Positions 6,159-12,878 of a stretch of 16,055 bases of DNA are shown here, piece by piece. The DNA is from an uncultured Collinsella sp. (GTDB lineage: Bacteria > Actinomycetota > Coriobacteriia > Coriobacteriales > Coriobacteriaceae). The stretch is from positions 1 to 16,055 of the forward strand of contig CABSNH010000023.1 of the NCBI GenBank assembly GCA_902478985.1, given 5' to 3'. The stretch's first letter is position 1; every line of letters begins with the position of its first letter. The notes beneath the pieces were generated by a model. That model worked only from the letters and a program-made list of their open reading frames with translations, did no database searches and was not told the origin of the DNA. The translations under genes and the position numbers were made by a program.

Positions 6159-8018
6159 ATGAATCCGTACACTTCTTCCGGTTCGGTCGCCACGATGACG
6201 GCCAACGTGTCCGGTAACGATAACCTCAACGACCTGGGCGACGGTCCGCGCCAGCCCGGCGACCCCGAGCGCTATCCCGTGGGTGCGGTGACCCGCCGCC
6301 TGCTGGGCTATGTTCGCCCGCACCGCGCCTCGTTTACGGCGTCGTTTGTGAGCGCCGCCATCTCGGTGATCTTGCAACTCTATACGCCCATCCTTATCGG
6401 CGAGGGCATCGACCTCATCGTCGCCACCGGGCAGGTGGACTTCGATGCGCTGCTGCCGCTCGTTACCAAGCTCGCGATTGTCGTGGTGGGCGCGGCGGCC
6501 TTCCAGTGGCTACAGGGCTATTGCGTCAACCGCCTGTCCTACGAGACGGTGCGCGACATGCGCGTGGAGGCGAGCGATAAGCTCAGCCGCATGCCGCTCA
6601 GCTTTATCGACAGCCATGCCCACGGCGACCTTATGAGCCGCGTGGTCAACGACGTCGATCAGGTGGGCGACGGCCTGCTGCAGGGTTTTACGCAGCTCTT
6701 TACCGGCGTCATCACCATCGTAGGCACGCTCGCGTTTATGCTCTCCATTAACCTGGCCATGACGCTCGTGGTGGTGCTCGTTACACCGCTCTCCATCTTT
6801 GCGGCCGGCGCCATCGCCAAGCTCTCCAACAAAAGCTTTACGGCCCAGCAGCGCATCCAGGGCCAGCTCGGTGGTCATATCGAGGAGTACGTAGGTGAGC
6901 AGAAGCTTGTCGACGCTTTTGCCTATGGCCCCAACGCCCAGCAGCGCTTCGATGCCCTCAATGCCGAGCTTTACACCGCGGGCGAGCGCGCACAGTTTAT
7001 GGGTTCGCTCTCCAACCCCGGCACGCGCTTTATCAATAACATCATCTATGCCGTGGTCGCTGTGATCGGCTGCGTGGGCGTGATCACGGGCGTGCCCGCG
7101 GCGCTCACGGTGGGAGGCGTGCAGGTTTTCCTGTCCTACGCCAACCAGTACACCAAGCCGTTCAACGAGGTCACCAACGTCATTACGCAGATCCAGACGG
7201 CGTATGCCTCGGCGCGCCGCATGTTTGCACTGCTCGACGCCCGCGAGCAGGAGCCCGATGCGTCAGATGCCGTGGAGCTTGCCGTCCCGCGTGGCGAGGT
7301 GATCTTTGAACACGTGGACTTTAGCTATGTGCCCGACCGCAAGTTGCTGCAGGATATCTGCATCGAGGCCAAGCCCGGCATGCGTTTTGCCCTGGTCGGC
7401 CCCACGGGCTGCGGTAAGACAACGCTCATCAATCTGCTGCTGCGTTTTTACGATATCGATGCCGGCCGCATCATGGTCGATGGCCGGTCTTCGCGTGACT
7501 ACACGCGCGCAAGCCTGCGCCGTGCCTTTGGCATGGTGCTGCAGGATACGTGGCTGTTCGAGGGCACCGTGGCCGAAAACATCGCTTACGGTTGTCCCGA
7601 TGCTACGCGTGAGCAGATTGTCGAGGCCGCCAAGCGCGCTCATGCGCATAAGTTTATCGTGCAGCTGCCAGGCGGCTACGATACGGTGATCGGCGAGGAC
7701 GGCGGCACGTTTAGCCAGGGCCAAAAGCAGCTGCTGTGCATCGCGCGCGTTATGCTCACCGATCCGGCTATCTTGCTGCTGGACGAGGCGACTTCGAGTA
7801 TCGATACGCGCACCGAGCTGCAGGTGCAGGCGGCATTCGACGAGCTTATGGCCGGCCGCACAAGCTTTGTGGTGGCGCACCGTCTGTCGACGATCCGCAA
7901 TGCCGACTGCATTCTGGTCATGCGCGACGGCCAGATTATCGAGCGCGGCACGCACGACGAGCTGCTGGCGGCAGACGGCTTCTATGCCGAGCTCTACCGC
8001 AGCCAGTTCGCCCAGTGA
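6159..8018 (+). CDS. ABC exporter half-transporter with a canonical ATP site
   Basis: This 619-residue partner of the preceding gene has a 40-residue polar N-terminal extension, a six-helix membrane domain (about 55-345) and a nucleotide-binding domain (about 380-615). Walker A is GPTGCGKTT (414-422), the Q-loop is Gln462, Walker B ILLLDE (538-543) carries catalytic Glu543, and the switch histidine is His574. The signature is FSQGQ (518-522) rather than LSGGQ. In a heterodimer this altered signature faces the partner's degenerate Walker B, so one ATP site is silent and one is active. The ATG follows the previous stop with no gap and has AAAGGAGG eight bases upstream. It probably extrudes drugs, lipids or peptides. 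Confidence 0.94.
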   Translation: MNPYTSSGSVATMTANVSGNDNLNDLGDGPRQPGDPERYPVGAVTRRLLGYVRPHRASFTASFVSAAISVILQLYTPILIGEGIDLIVATGQVDFDALLPLVTKLAIVVVGAAAFQWLQGYCVNRLSYETVRDMRVEASDKLSRMPLSFIDSHAHGDLMSRVVNDVDQVGDGLLQGFTQLFTGVITIVGTLAFMLSINLAMTLVVVLVTPLSIFAAGAIAKLSNKSFTAQQRIQGQLGGHIEEYVGEQKLVDAFAYGPNAQQRFDALNAELYTAGERAQFMGSLSNPGTRFINNIIYAVVAVIGCVGVITGVPAALTVGGVQVFLSYANQYTKPFNEVTNVITQIQTAYASARRMFALLDAREQEPDASDAVELAVPRGEVIFEHVDFSYVPDRKLLQDICIEAKPGMRFALVGPTGCGKTTLINLLLRFYDIDAGRIMVDGRSSRDYTRASLRRAFGMVLQDTWLFEGTVAENIAYGCPDATREQIVEAAKRAHAHKFIVQLPGGYDTVIGEDGGTFSQGQKQLLCIARVMLTDPAILLLDEATSSIDTRTELQVQAAFDELMAGRTSFVVAHRLSTIRNADCILVMRDGQIIERGTHDELLAADGFYAELYRSQFAQ

Positions 8019-8027
8019 GGAAGCCCG

Positions 8028-8058
8028 TGGGGCAAATTAATCAGGTTTGTTTGTCCCA
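8028..8058. terminator. Weak hairpin after the ABC operon
   Basis: TGGGGCAAA (8028-8036) pairs with TTTGTCCCA (8050-8058) with one G-T pair, beginning nine bases after the stop codon. No U-tract follows, so it may be a 3'-end stabiliser rather than a true terminator. Confidence 0.3.
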
Positions 8059-8092
8059 TAGAGCGATCTTGTTATATAGCGTTTTACCAGCG

Positions 8093-8184
8093 CGCGAAAC
8101 ATTTTGACGATACTCCGTGACACAATTTTACGGCGTTTTGTGAAACAGTTTTTCGGCCATTCGTGAAACGTTCTGCGGCGGTTT
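8093..8184 (+). repeat. Four tandem 23-bp direct repeats
   Basis: Imperfect copies start at 8093, 8116, 8139 and 8162, exactly 23 bases apart. The shared core is CGTGAAACA, then a T-rich centre and usually CGGC (copies 2 to 4). Copy 1 is the most diverged in its second half. The array lies 70-160 bases upstream of the likely promoter of the flavodoxin-fold gene. Regular spacing near two helical turns suggests binding sites for a regulator on one face of the DNA. Confidence 0.75.
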
Positions 8185-8254
8185 CAATCCGAAGTACATA
8201 CTGTTCGAAATCTGTCCAAAGATGTCGTCTGCGTCGCCAATCGACAGACGGTGG

Positions 8255-8282
8255 TTTACATCTGTCACGTTAGTACTAAGAT
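8255..8282 (+). promoter_or_regulatory. Likely promoter of the flavodoxin-fold gene
   Basis: A -35 box TTTACA (8255-8260, five of six), a 16-base spacer and a -10 box TAAGAT (8277-8282) give a start near 8289 and a leader of about 53 bases. A dyad, GACAGA (8243-8248) with TCTGTC (8261-8266), straddles the -35 box. Another TCTGTC lies at 8211-8216. These may be an operator. Confidence 0.5.
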
Positions 8283-8341
8283 ATTCATCTAATAAATTGC
8301 ATTAGTGGCTTTAGTTTTGGGGGAAACGAGGCAACGTGACT

Positions 8342-8893
8342 ATGACGTGCTCTTTGGTGGTTAACAGCAAGAGCGGTAATACCAGGATGGTTTCGGGCGC
8401 GATCAAGCGCGCTCTGCAGGCTGCGGGCGTTGAGTTTGTCCATGCCGCGGCGTTGAGCGACGATGCGGATGCAGATCAGGTTGCGCTCGAGGCGCAGGGC
8501 GCCTGCGCGGCCGACACGGTGCTCGTCGGTTTTTGGTGCGACAAGGGCGCGTGCACGCCTTCGGTTGCCGCGCTGCTCTCCGCTCTGCACGGCAAGCGCG
8601 TTTTCCTCTTTGGTACCTGCGGTTTTGGCGCCGACCAGAGCTATTATCAGCAGATTATCAATCGCGTGACCTCCAATTTGGCCGAGGATGCCGAGCTTGC
8701 GGGCTGGGCGATGTGCCAGGGCAAGATGGGCCCTGCGGTCAAGCAGCGCTACGAGGCCATGCTCGAGCAAGATCCCGACAACGCCCGATTTAAGATGCTG
8801 CTCGACAACTGGGTTGCCGCGAAGGACCATCCCACCAAGGAAGATCTGGACAACATGGCTGCAGCCGCCAAGAAGGCCGTGCTGGGCGAGTAG
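8342..8893 (+). CDS. Flavodoxin-fold protein, possibly BilS-like
   Basis: This 183-residue protein begins with a flavodoxin phosphate-binding loop, NSKSGNT (residues 8-14). It continues with DTVLVGFWCDKG (58-69) and a beta strand plus loop FLFGTCGFG (88-96), as in single-domain flavodoxins that bind FMN and carry electrons. The GFWxDKG segment resembles the flavodoxin group that includes BilS, the accessory protein of bilirubin reductase BilR; I recall this pattern but cannot confirm it, and no BilR-like gene is in the window. The helical tail (about 132-183) is longer than in minimal flavodoxins. The ATG at 8342 is chosen with GAGG ten bases upstream; a GTG at 8336 would add two residues. 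The gene is a single unit with its own promoter, repeat array and terminator. Confidence 0.85.
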   Translation: MTCSLVVNSKSGNTRMVSGAIKRALQAAGVEFVHAAALSDDADADQVALEAQGACAADTVLVGFWCDKGACTPSVAALLSALHGKRVFLFGTCGFGADQSYYQQIINRVTSNLAEDAELAGWAMCQGKMGPAVKQRYEAMLEQDPDNARFKMLLDNWVAAKDHPTKEDLDNMAAAAKKAVLGE

Positions 8894-8935
8894 CCTTGCC
8901 GTTCGCGGTCCTTCGCGCAAAACAATACAAATGTG

Positions 8936-8963
8936 AAAGCCTCGAAATTCTCGAGGCTTTTTT
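8936..8963 (+). terminator. Terminator of the flavodoxin-fold gene
   Basis: AAAGCCTCGA (8936-8945) pairs perfectly with TCGAGGCTTT (8951-8960) around AATTC, and a T-run continues to 8963. It lies 43 bases past the stop codon. Confidence 0.9.
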
Positions 8964-9099
8964 CTTGACACTCGCGGGCGCAACCGTGGCAAGCGTTTGG
9001 GACGACATTTTCCATCACCCCGATGACGAGACCGTCCCGGACGACACGCTCGCATGCGTTCGCTGGATGTATTCAGGGCGGGACGGGCTTTCCGGATGC
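8964..9099. other. Gap between convergent terminators
   Basis: No gene is supported. The plus frame through 8973-9098 has protein-like composition (for example VWDDIFHHPDDETVPDD), but it has no start codon or ribosome site after the upstream terminator. It may be a decayed gene fragment. Confidence 0.3.
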
Positions 9100-9124
9100 A
9101 AAAAAGGCCACATGACGTGGCCTT
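9100..9124 (-). terminator. Terminator of the LTA-synthase-type gene
   Basis: On the minus strand AAGGCCAC pairs with GTGGCCTT around a 5-base loop and is followed by a run of T (A-run 9100-9105 on the plus strand). It is about 207 bases past the stop of the minus-strand gene, so the large palindrome at 9181-9311 would lie within that transcript. Confidence 0.8.
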
Positions 9125-9180
9125 CAACTTATATATGTTCAGCAGATGCCCCCATGACAAGCCGCGCTTCAACACTGAGG

Positions 9181-9311
9181 CGTCTGCCCGGCGACGCGGA
9201 ACGTAAGGTTCATCGCGAGTTCCGCACGAGCCGGAGAGCACTTAATGTGCTCTCCGTGCGAGCAGGACTGTCCGAGCAGGGAACCTTACGTTCCGCGTCG
9301 CCGGGCAGACG
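9181..9311. repeat. Large inverted repeat, perfect 31-bp arms with a nested hairpin
   Basis: Arms 9181-9211 and 9281-9311 are perfect reverse complements. Inside, GGAGAGCAC (9233-9241) pairs with GTGCTCTCC (9247-9255) around TTAAT, and CGCAC (9223-9227) with GTGCG (9256-9260) extends it. The whole 131 bp would fold into a forked rod. It has no coding potential and no clear target-site duplication. It begins 19 bases past the LTA-synthase-type stop codon. Confidence 0.92.
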
Positions 9312-9330
9312 AACCAGCTAAGACACGCCG

Positions 9331-11631
9331 CTACTTGATCTTGGTCGTACCCGGTGCCAGGTTGGGGTCGGTCTCGTTGGCCTCGGTCTGGAAGTGCTCG
9401 GTGTAGACGTTCTTGCCGTCGCGGAACATCTCGTAATACTGCATCTTGGCGTAATCCTCGCGCGCCTTGGTGGCAGCCGCGGCCTCGGCGTCGTCGCCGG
9501 TGACGTTGGAGGAGAGCGCCCAGCGCAGGCTGGCGTCCTCGTAGCCGACGGAGTTGATGGCGGGCAGCGACTCGCGCAGCGTCATGTGCGCTTTCTGGTA
9601 GTCGGTCAGTGGGGCGCCGATCAGCTGCATAAGCTGCGTGGACAGGTAGTTGGTGGACAGGTCGTCGACCTCGCTCGTCTGGTCGCAGCCGGCAACGTCG
9701 TAGTTGGCCCAGATGATGTAGTCGGTCTGCCACAGACGTTCCTGATGCGTGGCATCGTCCTCGCCGGTAAACCACTTGTCGTTGAACTTTGACGGGAAGA
9801 ACGGCTGGTGGTCGCCCCAGAACACCACGACCACCTTACGGTCGAGCTTGCTCAGGGCGTTGAGGAAGTAGCGCAGCGCCTGGTCGGACTGCTCGATGCA
9901 CGAGACATACTCGTCGACATCGGATAGCGTGCCGTCCTCGACGGTCTTGGCGTCCAGGTCGGTCGTGTCGATGTTCAGGTGCATCTGCTTGTCGACCGGC
10001 AGCAGGCCCGTATCGTAGCCCGAGTGGTTCTGCATGGTCACGTTGAAGATAAACTGCGGATCGGCGTTCTGGTCGAGCAGCTCAAGAATCTTGTCGTAGG
10101 TAGCCTGGTCGGTCACCATGCCGCGCAGGGTGTCGGCTCCCTGGAAATCGTTGATAGACAGGAACTGGTCAAAGCCAAAGTCCTTGTAGACGTTCTCGCG
10201 GTTCCAGTTGGTGGCGTGGTTGGGGTGCATGGCCGTGGTGGAATACCCGAGCGACTTGAACTGCTCTGCCAGGTTCCCGGTCGTTTCCATGTTGTAGATG
10301 GTGTAGGGGTACACGCCCGAGCCCAGGTTGGCCATGGAGTTGCCGGTCATAAACTCAAACTCGGTATTGGCGGTGCCGCCGCCGTAGGCGCTCACGTAGA
10401 GCTTGCCGCGGCTGAGGCAGTTGGACAGGTTCTTAAAGTACTGCGGGCCTTCGTAGCCGGCGCGCATGTTCTGGTAGATCGAAAGATCCGAGAAGGTCTC
10501 GTTCATGATGGCGATGACCGTGGGCTTCTCGCTGTCGAACTGCTCCTCTGCGGCGGCGCGCTCGTCGCTCTTCGCTGCGTCGGACTTGTCGTAGGCCTTG
10601 GCGTACTTTTTGAGCGTGGCCTTGGCATCGTCGACGGAGTAGTCGGCGGGTTTGGGCGGCTTGATGGACTGCGCTGCGCTAATGAAAGCGGGCAGGTAGC
10701 CCTCGCGCCAGTAGCTCTCGAGCGGGCGCCAGGTATAGACGGTGATGCCGAGGGTGTTGTAGTAGTCGATGAGCGTGACATGCGCGGTCACGCCGCCCAG
10801 GCACAGCACCGCTACGAGCAGGTTGGTGAGCAGCATGCGCTTGGCGTTGGCGGCGCCCTTCTGGCGATGCGGCGCGACCAGGCCGGCGTACTCGCACAGC
10901 AGCATGGCGATGGCGGTAAAGCCCATGGACAGCACGCAGAACAGCGAGATGGAGAAGGTGTAGCCGGTGCCGGCGACCGCGGCGGCAGTGGAGATGGCCG
11001 AAAGGTCACCCGGCTGGATGGGCATGGATTTAAACGTGATGACGAAGAACTCGGCAATGCCCAGGACAAAGAGGGCAAAGGCCAGGACCGCGGAAGCTGC
11101 GCCGTGGCGCTGGAACAGGAAGAACAGGCCGGTCATGAGCACGGTGATGATGGCCCACTCGAGCAGGATGCATAGGGGGTAGACCCAGGTAAAGTCGTGG
11201 TTGGACGAAACCTCCATGCCCAGCAGCGCAAAAACGCCGGCGAGCAGCAGGCACAGGACGGCGGCGACGAGCGGTTTGCCCACAAAGGCGCCGCGCAGGC
11301 GGGCGAGCTTGCCGGTGGGGGCGGGGGCGTCGGGCTTGGCGAACGCAAAGACGCGCGGGGCGATGCGGTCGCGGGCGATGCTGGCCCAAGCGCAACCGGT
11401 GAGAATGGCATTGGTCAGGATGAGCATCACAAAGGCGAGCGGCTCGTTTTGCGCGACGAGACCAATAGCGCCCCAGACGGTCAAAAAGACCTGGAACAGA
11501 CCGAAGGCGACGCTCCAGGCGATAGCGCCCTTGGCAACGGTGCCCGACTGTGCGCGAATGGCCTTGGCCTCGCGCAAGACAAGGTAGACGGTCGCCGCAA
11601 GACCGACGAGCGAGATGGCGGCAGCGAACAT
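9331..11631 (-). CDS. LTA synthase family membrane phosphotransferase
   Basis: The 766-residue protein has about eight hydrophobic segments in residues 1-290 (for example 4-20, 42-60, 65-86, 121-139, 149-173, 181-200, 226-247 and 267-287). An extracellular sulfatase-fold domain follows from about residue 370. LtaS-type active-site motifs are present: IMNETFSD (metal-binding Glu378), GGGTANTEFEFMTG (nucleophile Thr420), a TMQNHSG motif (His536) and VFWGDHQPFF (Asp607, His608). Such enzymes move glycerol-phosphate or similar groups from lipids onto cell-envelope polymers. It is longer than the usual 620-650 residues, partly because of a charged linker (330-368) and a C-terminal tail. The ATG at 11631 has AGGAG seven bases upstream; a GTG at 11646 lacks a ribosome site. 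It is a single-gene unit. The exact polymer is not known. Confidence 0.92.
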   Translation of the reverse strand: MFAAAISLVGLAATVYLVLREAKAIRAQSGTVAKGAIAWSVAFGLFQVFLTVWGAIGLVAQNEPLAFVMLILTNAILTGCAWASIARDRIAPRVFAFAKPDAPAPTGKLARLRGAFVGKPLVAAVLCLLLAGVFALLGMEVSSNHDFTWVYPLCILLEWAIITVLMTGLFFLFQRHGAASAVLAFALFVLGIAEFFVITFKSMPIQPGDLSAISTAAAVAGTGYTFSISLFCVLSMGFTAIAMLLCEYAGLVAPHRQKGAANAKRMLLTNLLVAVLCLGGVTAHVTLIDYYNTLGITVYTWRPLESYWREGYLPAFISAAQSIKPPKPADYSVDDAKATLKKYAKAYDKSDAAKSDERAAAEEQFDSEKPTVIAIMNETFSDLSIYQNMRAGYEGPQYFKNLSNCLSRGKLYVSAYGGGTANTEFEFMTGNSMANLGSGVYPYTIYNMETTGNLAEQFKSLGYSTTAMHPNHATNWNRENVYKDFGFDQFLSINDFQGADTLRGMVTDQATYDKILELLDQNADPQFIFNVTMQNHSGYDTGLLPVDKQMHLNIDTTDLDAKTVEDGTLSDVDEYVSCIEQSDQALRYFLNALSKLDRKVVVVFWGDHQPFFPSKFNDKWFTGEDDATHQERLWQTDYIIWANYDVAGCDQTSEVDDLSTNYLSTQLMQLIGAPLTDYQKAHMTLRESLPAINSVGYEDASLRWALSSNVTGDDAEAAAATKAREDYAKMQYYEMFRDGKNVYTEHFQTEANETDPNLAPGTTKIK

Positions 11632-11844
11632 GCTGAGACTCCTCACAAACTAAAACCTACGAAAGCGGGGGTTTACCCGATTGTTACCAAGATATGCGCT
11701 GCAATTGGTGGCTGCGCACAACAACCAGCCATATTAACGCGCACGTGTGGCGGTGTGGCGCAATGTAGTGGCGACCTGCGCGATAATGGACGGGAATTAC
11801 ACGGAAACGTAAAGGCTTCTTAAAGAAATGGCGAGGGCAGGGCG

Positions 11845-12720
11845 ATGAGCGAGCAGGTTTGTATGACGGGCGCCGAGTACTGCGACGGAGCTGTGGGCGT
11901 GGATACGTGTGGCTATCCGGTCGAGACGACGGGCAATGCGGTGCTGGACACGTTGGAGCACCGTTCCTCCACGCGTGCCTTCGCGCGTGATGATGACGAC
12001 CGTCCCGTGGCGGTGACCGACGAGCAGCGTGCGGCGATTCTGCATGCGGCGAGTCGCGCGCCGTCGGCGGGCGCCATGATGATGTATTCCATCGTAAGCA
12101 TTCGCGAGCAGGCTACGCTCGACCGCCTGGCCGACCTGTGCGACCACCAGCCCATGATCGCCAAGGCGCCCTGGGCACTCATATTTGTGGTCGATTATGC
12201 CAAGTGGATCGATCTGTTTGAGCACGTGGGCTGCTTTGAGCCAGAGTTTGTAGAGCGTACGGGCAAGTCTCCCCGTCGTGCACCGGGTCTGGGCGACTTT
12301 GCCATTGCGGCGCAGGACGCCGTGATCGCCGCGCAAAACGCCGTGGTTGCCGCCGAGGCCCTGGGGCTGGGGAGCTGCTATATCGGTGATATCGTCGAGA
12401 ATGCCGAGGAAGTTGCCGAGCTGCTCGATCTGCCGCCCTATACCATGCCGCTGTCGATGCTCATCATCGGCACGCCCCGTAAGGAGCGTCCGGCCATTGC
12501 GCATCCCGTGGTGAACCTGGTGCACGAGGAGCGCTACTGCCGCGCCGATGCCGCGACTATGGATGCTCAGGTGGCCGAGATGGATGCGATGTTCCGTCCG
12601 CACGCCCGCGAGGTGGGCGAGCGCGTGGTGGATATCTACACCCGCAAACACACCAGTCCCTTTATGGCCGAGATGAGCCGATCCATGGAATGGTGGTTCA
12701 AAAACTGGCTCGGAAAATGA
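11845..12720 (+). CDS. Nitroreductase family FMN-dependent oxidoreductase
   Basis: The 291-residue product carries nitroreductase-fold FMN contacts: HRSSTRAF (residues 39-46), RAPSAGAMM (71-79) and GLGSCYIGD (174-182). Members bind FMN as dimers and use NAD(P)H to reduce nitroaromatics, quinones, flavins or other acceptors; the physiological substrate is not evident. A 30-residue N-terminal extension and a long C-terminal tail (about 225-291, ending MEWWFKNWLGK) make it larger than the typical 200-250 residues. The ATG at 11845 has GAGGG seven bases upstream. It is divergent from the LTA-synthase-type gene and followed by a palindrome. The GATAAT at 11782-11787 is a possible -10 box without a clear -35. 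Confidence 0.9.
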   Translation: MSEQVCMTGAEYCDGAVGVDTCGYPVETTGNAVLDTLEHRSSTRAFARDDDDRPVAVTDEQRAAILHAASRAPSAGAMMMYSIVSIREQATLDRLADLCDHQPMIAKAPWALIFVVDYAKWIDLFEHVGCFEPEFVERTGKSPRRAPGLGDFAIAAQDAVIAAQNAVVAAEALGLGSCYIGDIVENAEEVAELLDLPPYTMPLSMLIIGTPRKERPAIAHPVVNLVHEERYCRADAATMDAQVAEMDAMFRPHAREVGERVVDIYTRKHTSPFMAEMSRSMEWWFKNWLGK

Positions 12721-12722
12721 CG

Positions 12723-12755
12723 AATGTGACAAGGGGACAGTCCTTTTGTCACATT
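12723..12755. repeat. Palindromic element after the nitroreductase gene
   Basis: AATGTGACAAGG (12723-12734) pairs with CCTTTTGTCACATT (12742-12755) with a 2-base bulge. It begins three bases past the stop codon. There is no good U-tract (TTTCATAT follows), but it could end or stabilise the transcript. Its core resembles the palindrome at 15209-15248. Confidence 0.75.
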
Positions 12756-12837
12756 TCATATCGCCGCGGTAGCCTAAAGACTGTATAAATCTTTATCTAG
12801 CTGGGAAAATAGTGCATTAAAACATGGGCCGATTACC

Positions 12838-12843
12838 TATAAT
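12838..12843 (+). promoter_or_regulatory. -10 box of kup
   Basis: A perfect TATAAT lies 35 bases before the kup start codon. The best -35 is weak (TTAAAA at 12817-12822 with a 15-base spacer). The implied leader is about 29 bases, too short for a c-di-AMP riboswitch downstream of it. Confidence 0.5.
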
Positions 12844-12878
12844 CCCTTCGAACATTAAAGTTGGGAGGAAACCGGCTT

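Noticed and set aside
8093..8184. CRISPR array
   Set aside because: The 23-bp units are directly abutting with no spacers and are only imperfectly alike.
9181..9311. Insertion sequence ends or phage attachment site
   Set aside because: There is no transposase or integrase gene between or near the arms, and no target duplication is visible.
9979..11175. 398-aa plus-strand frame
   Set aside because: It lies wholly opposite the LTA-synthase-type gene and is a Val/Gly/His-rich shadow.
12756..12878. c-di-AMP (ydaO-type) riboswitch before kup
   Set aside because: The leader after the likely -10 box is only about 29 bases, and I see none of the long conserved riboswitch stems in the 158-base gap.
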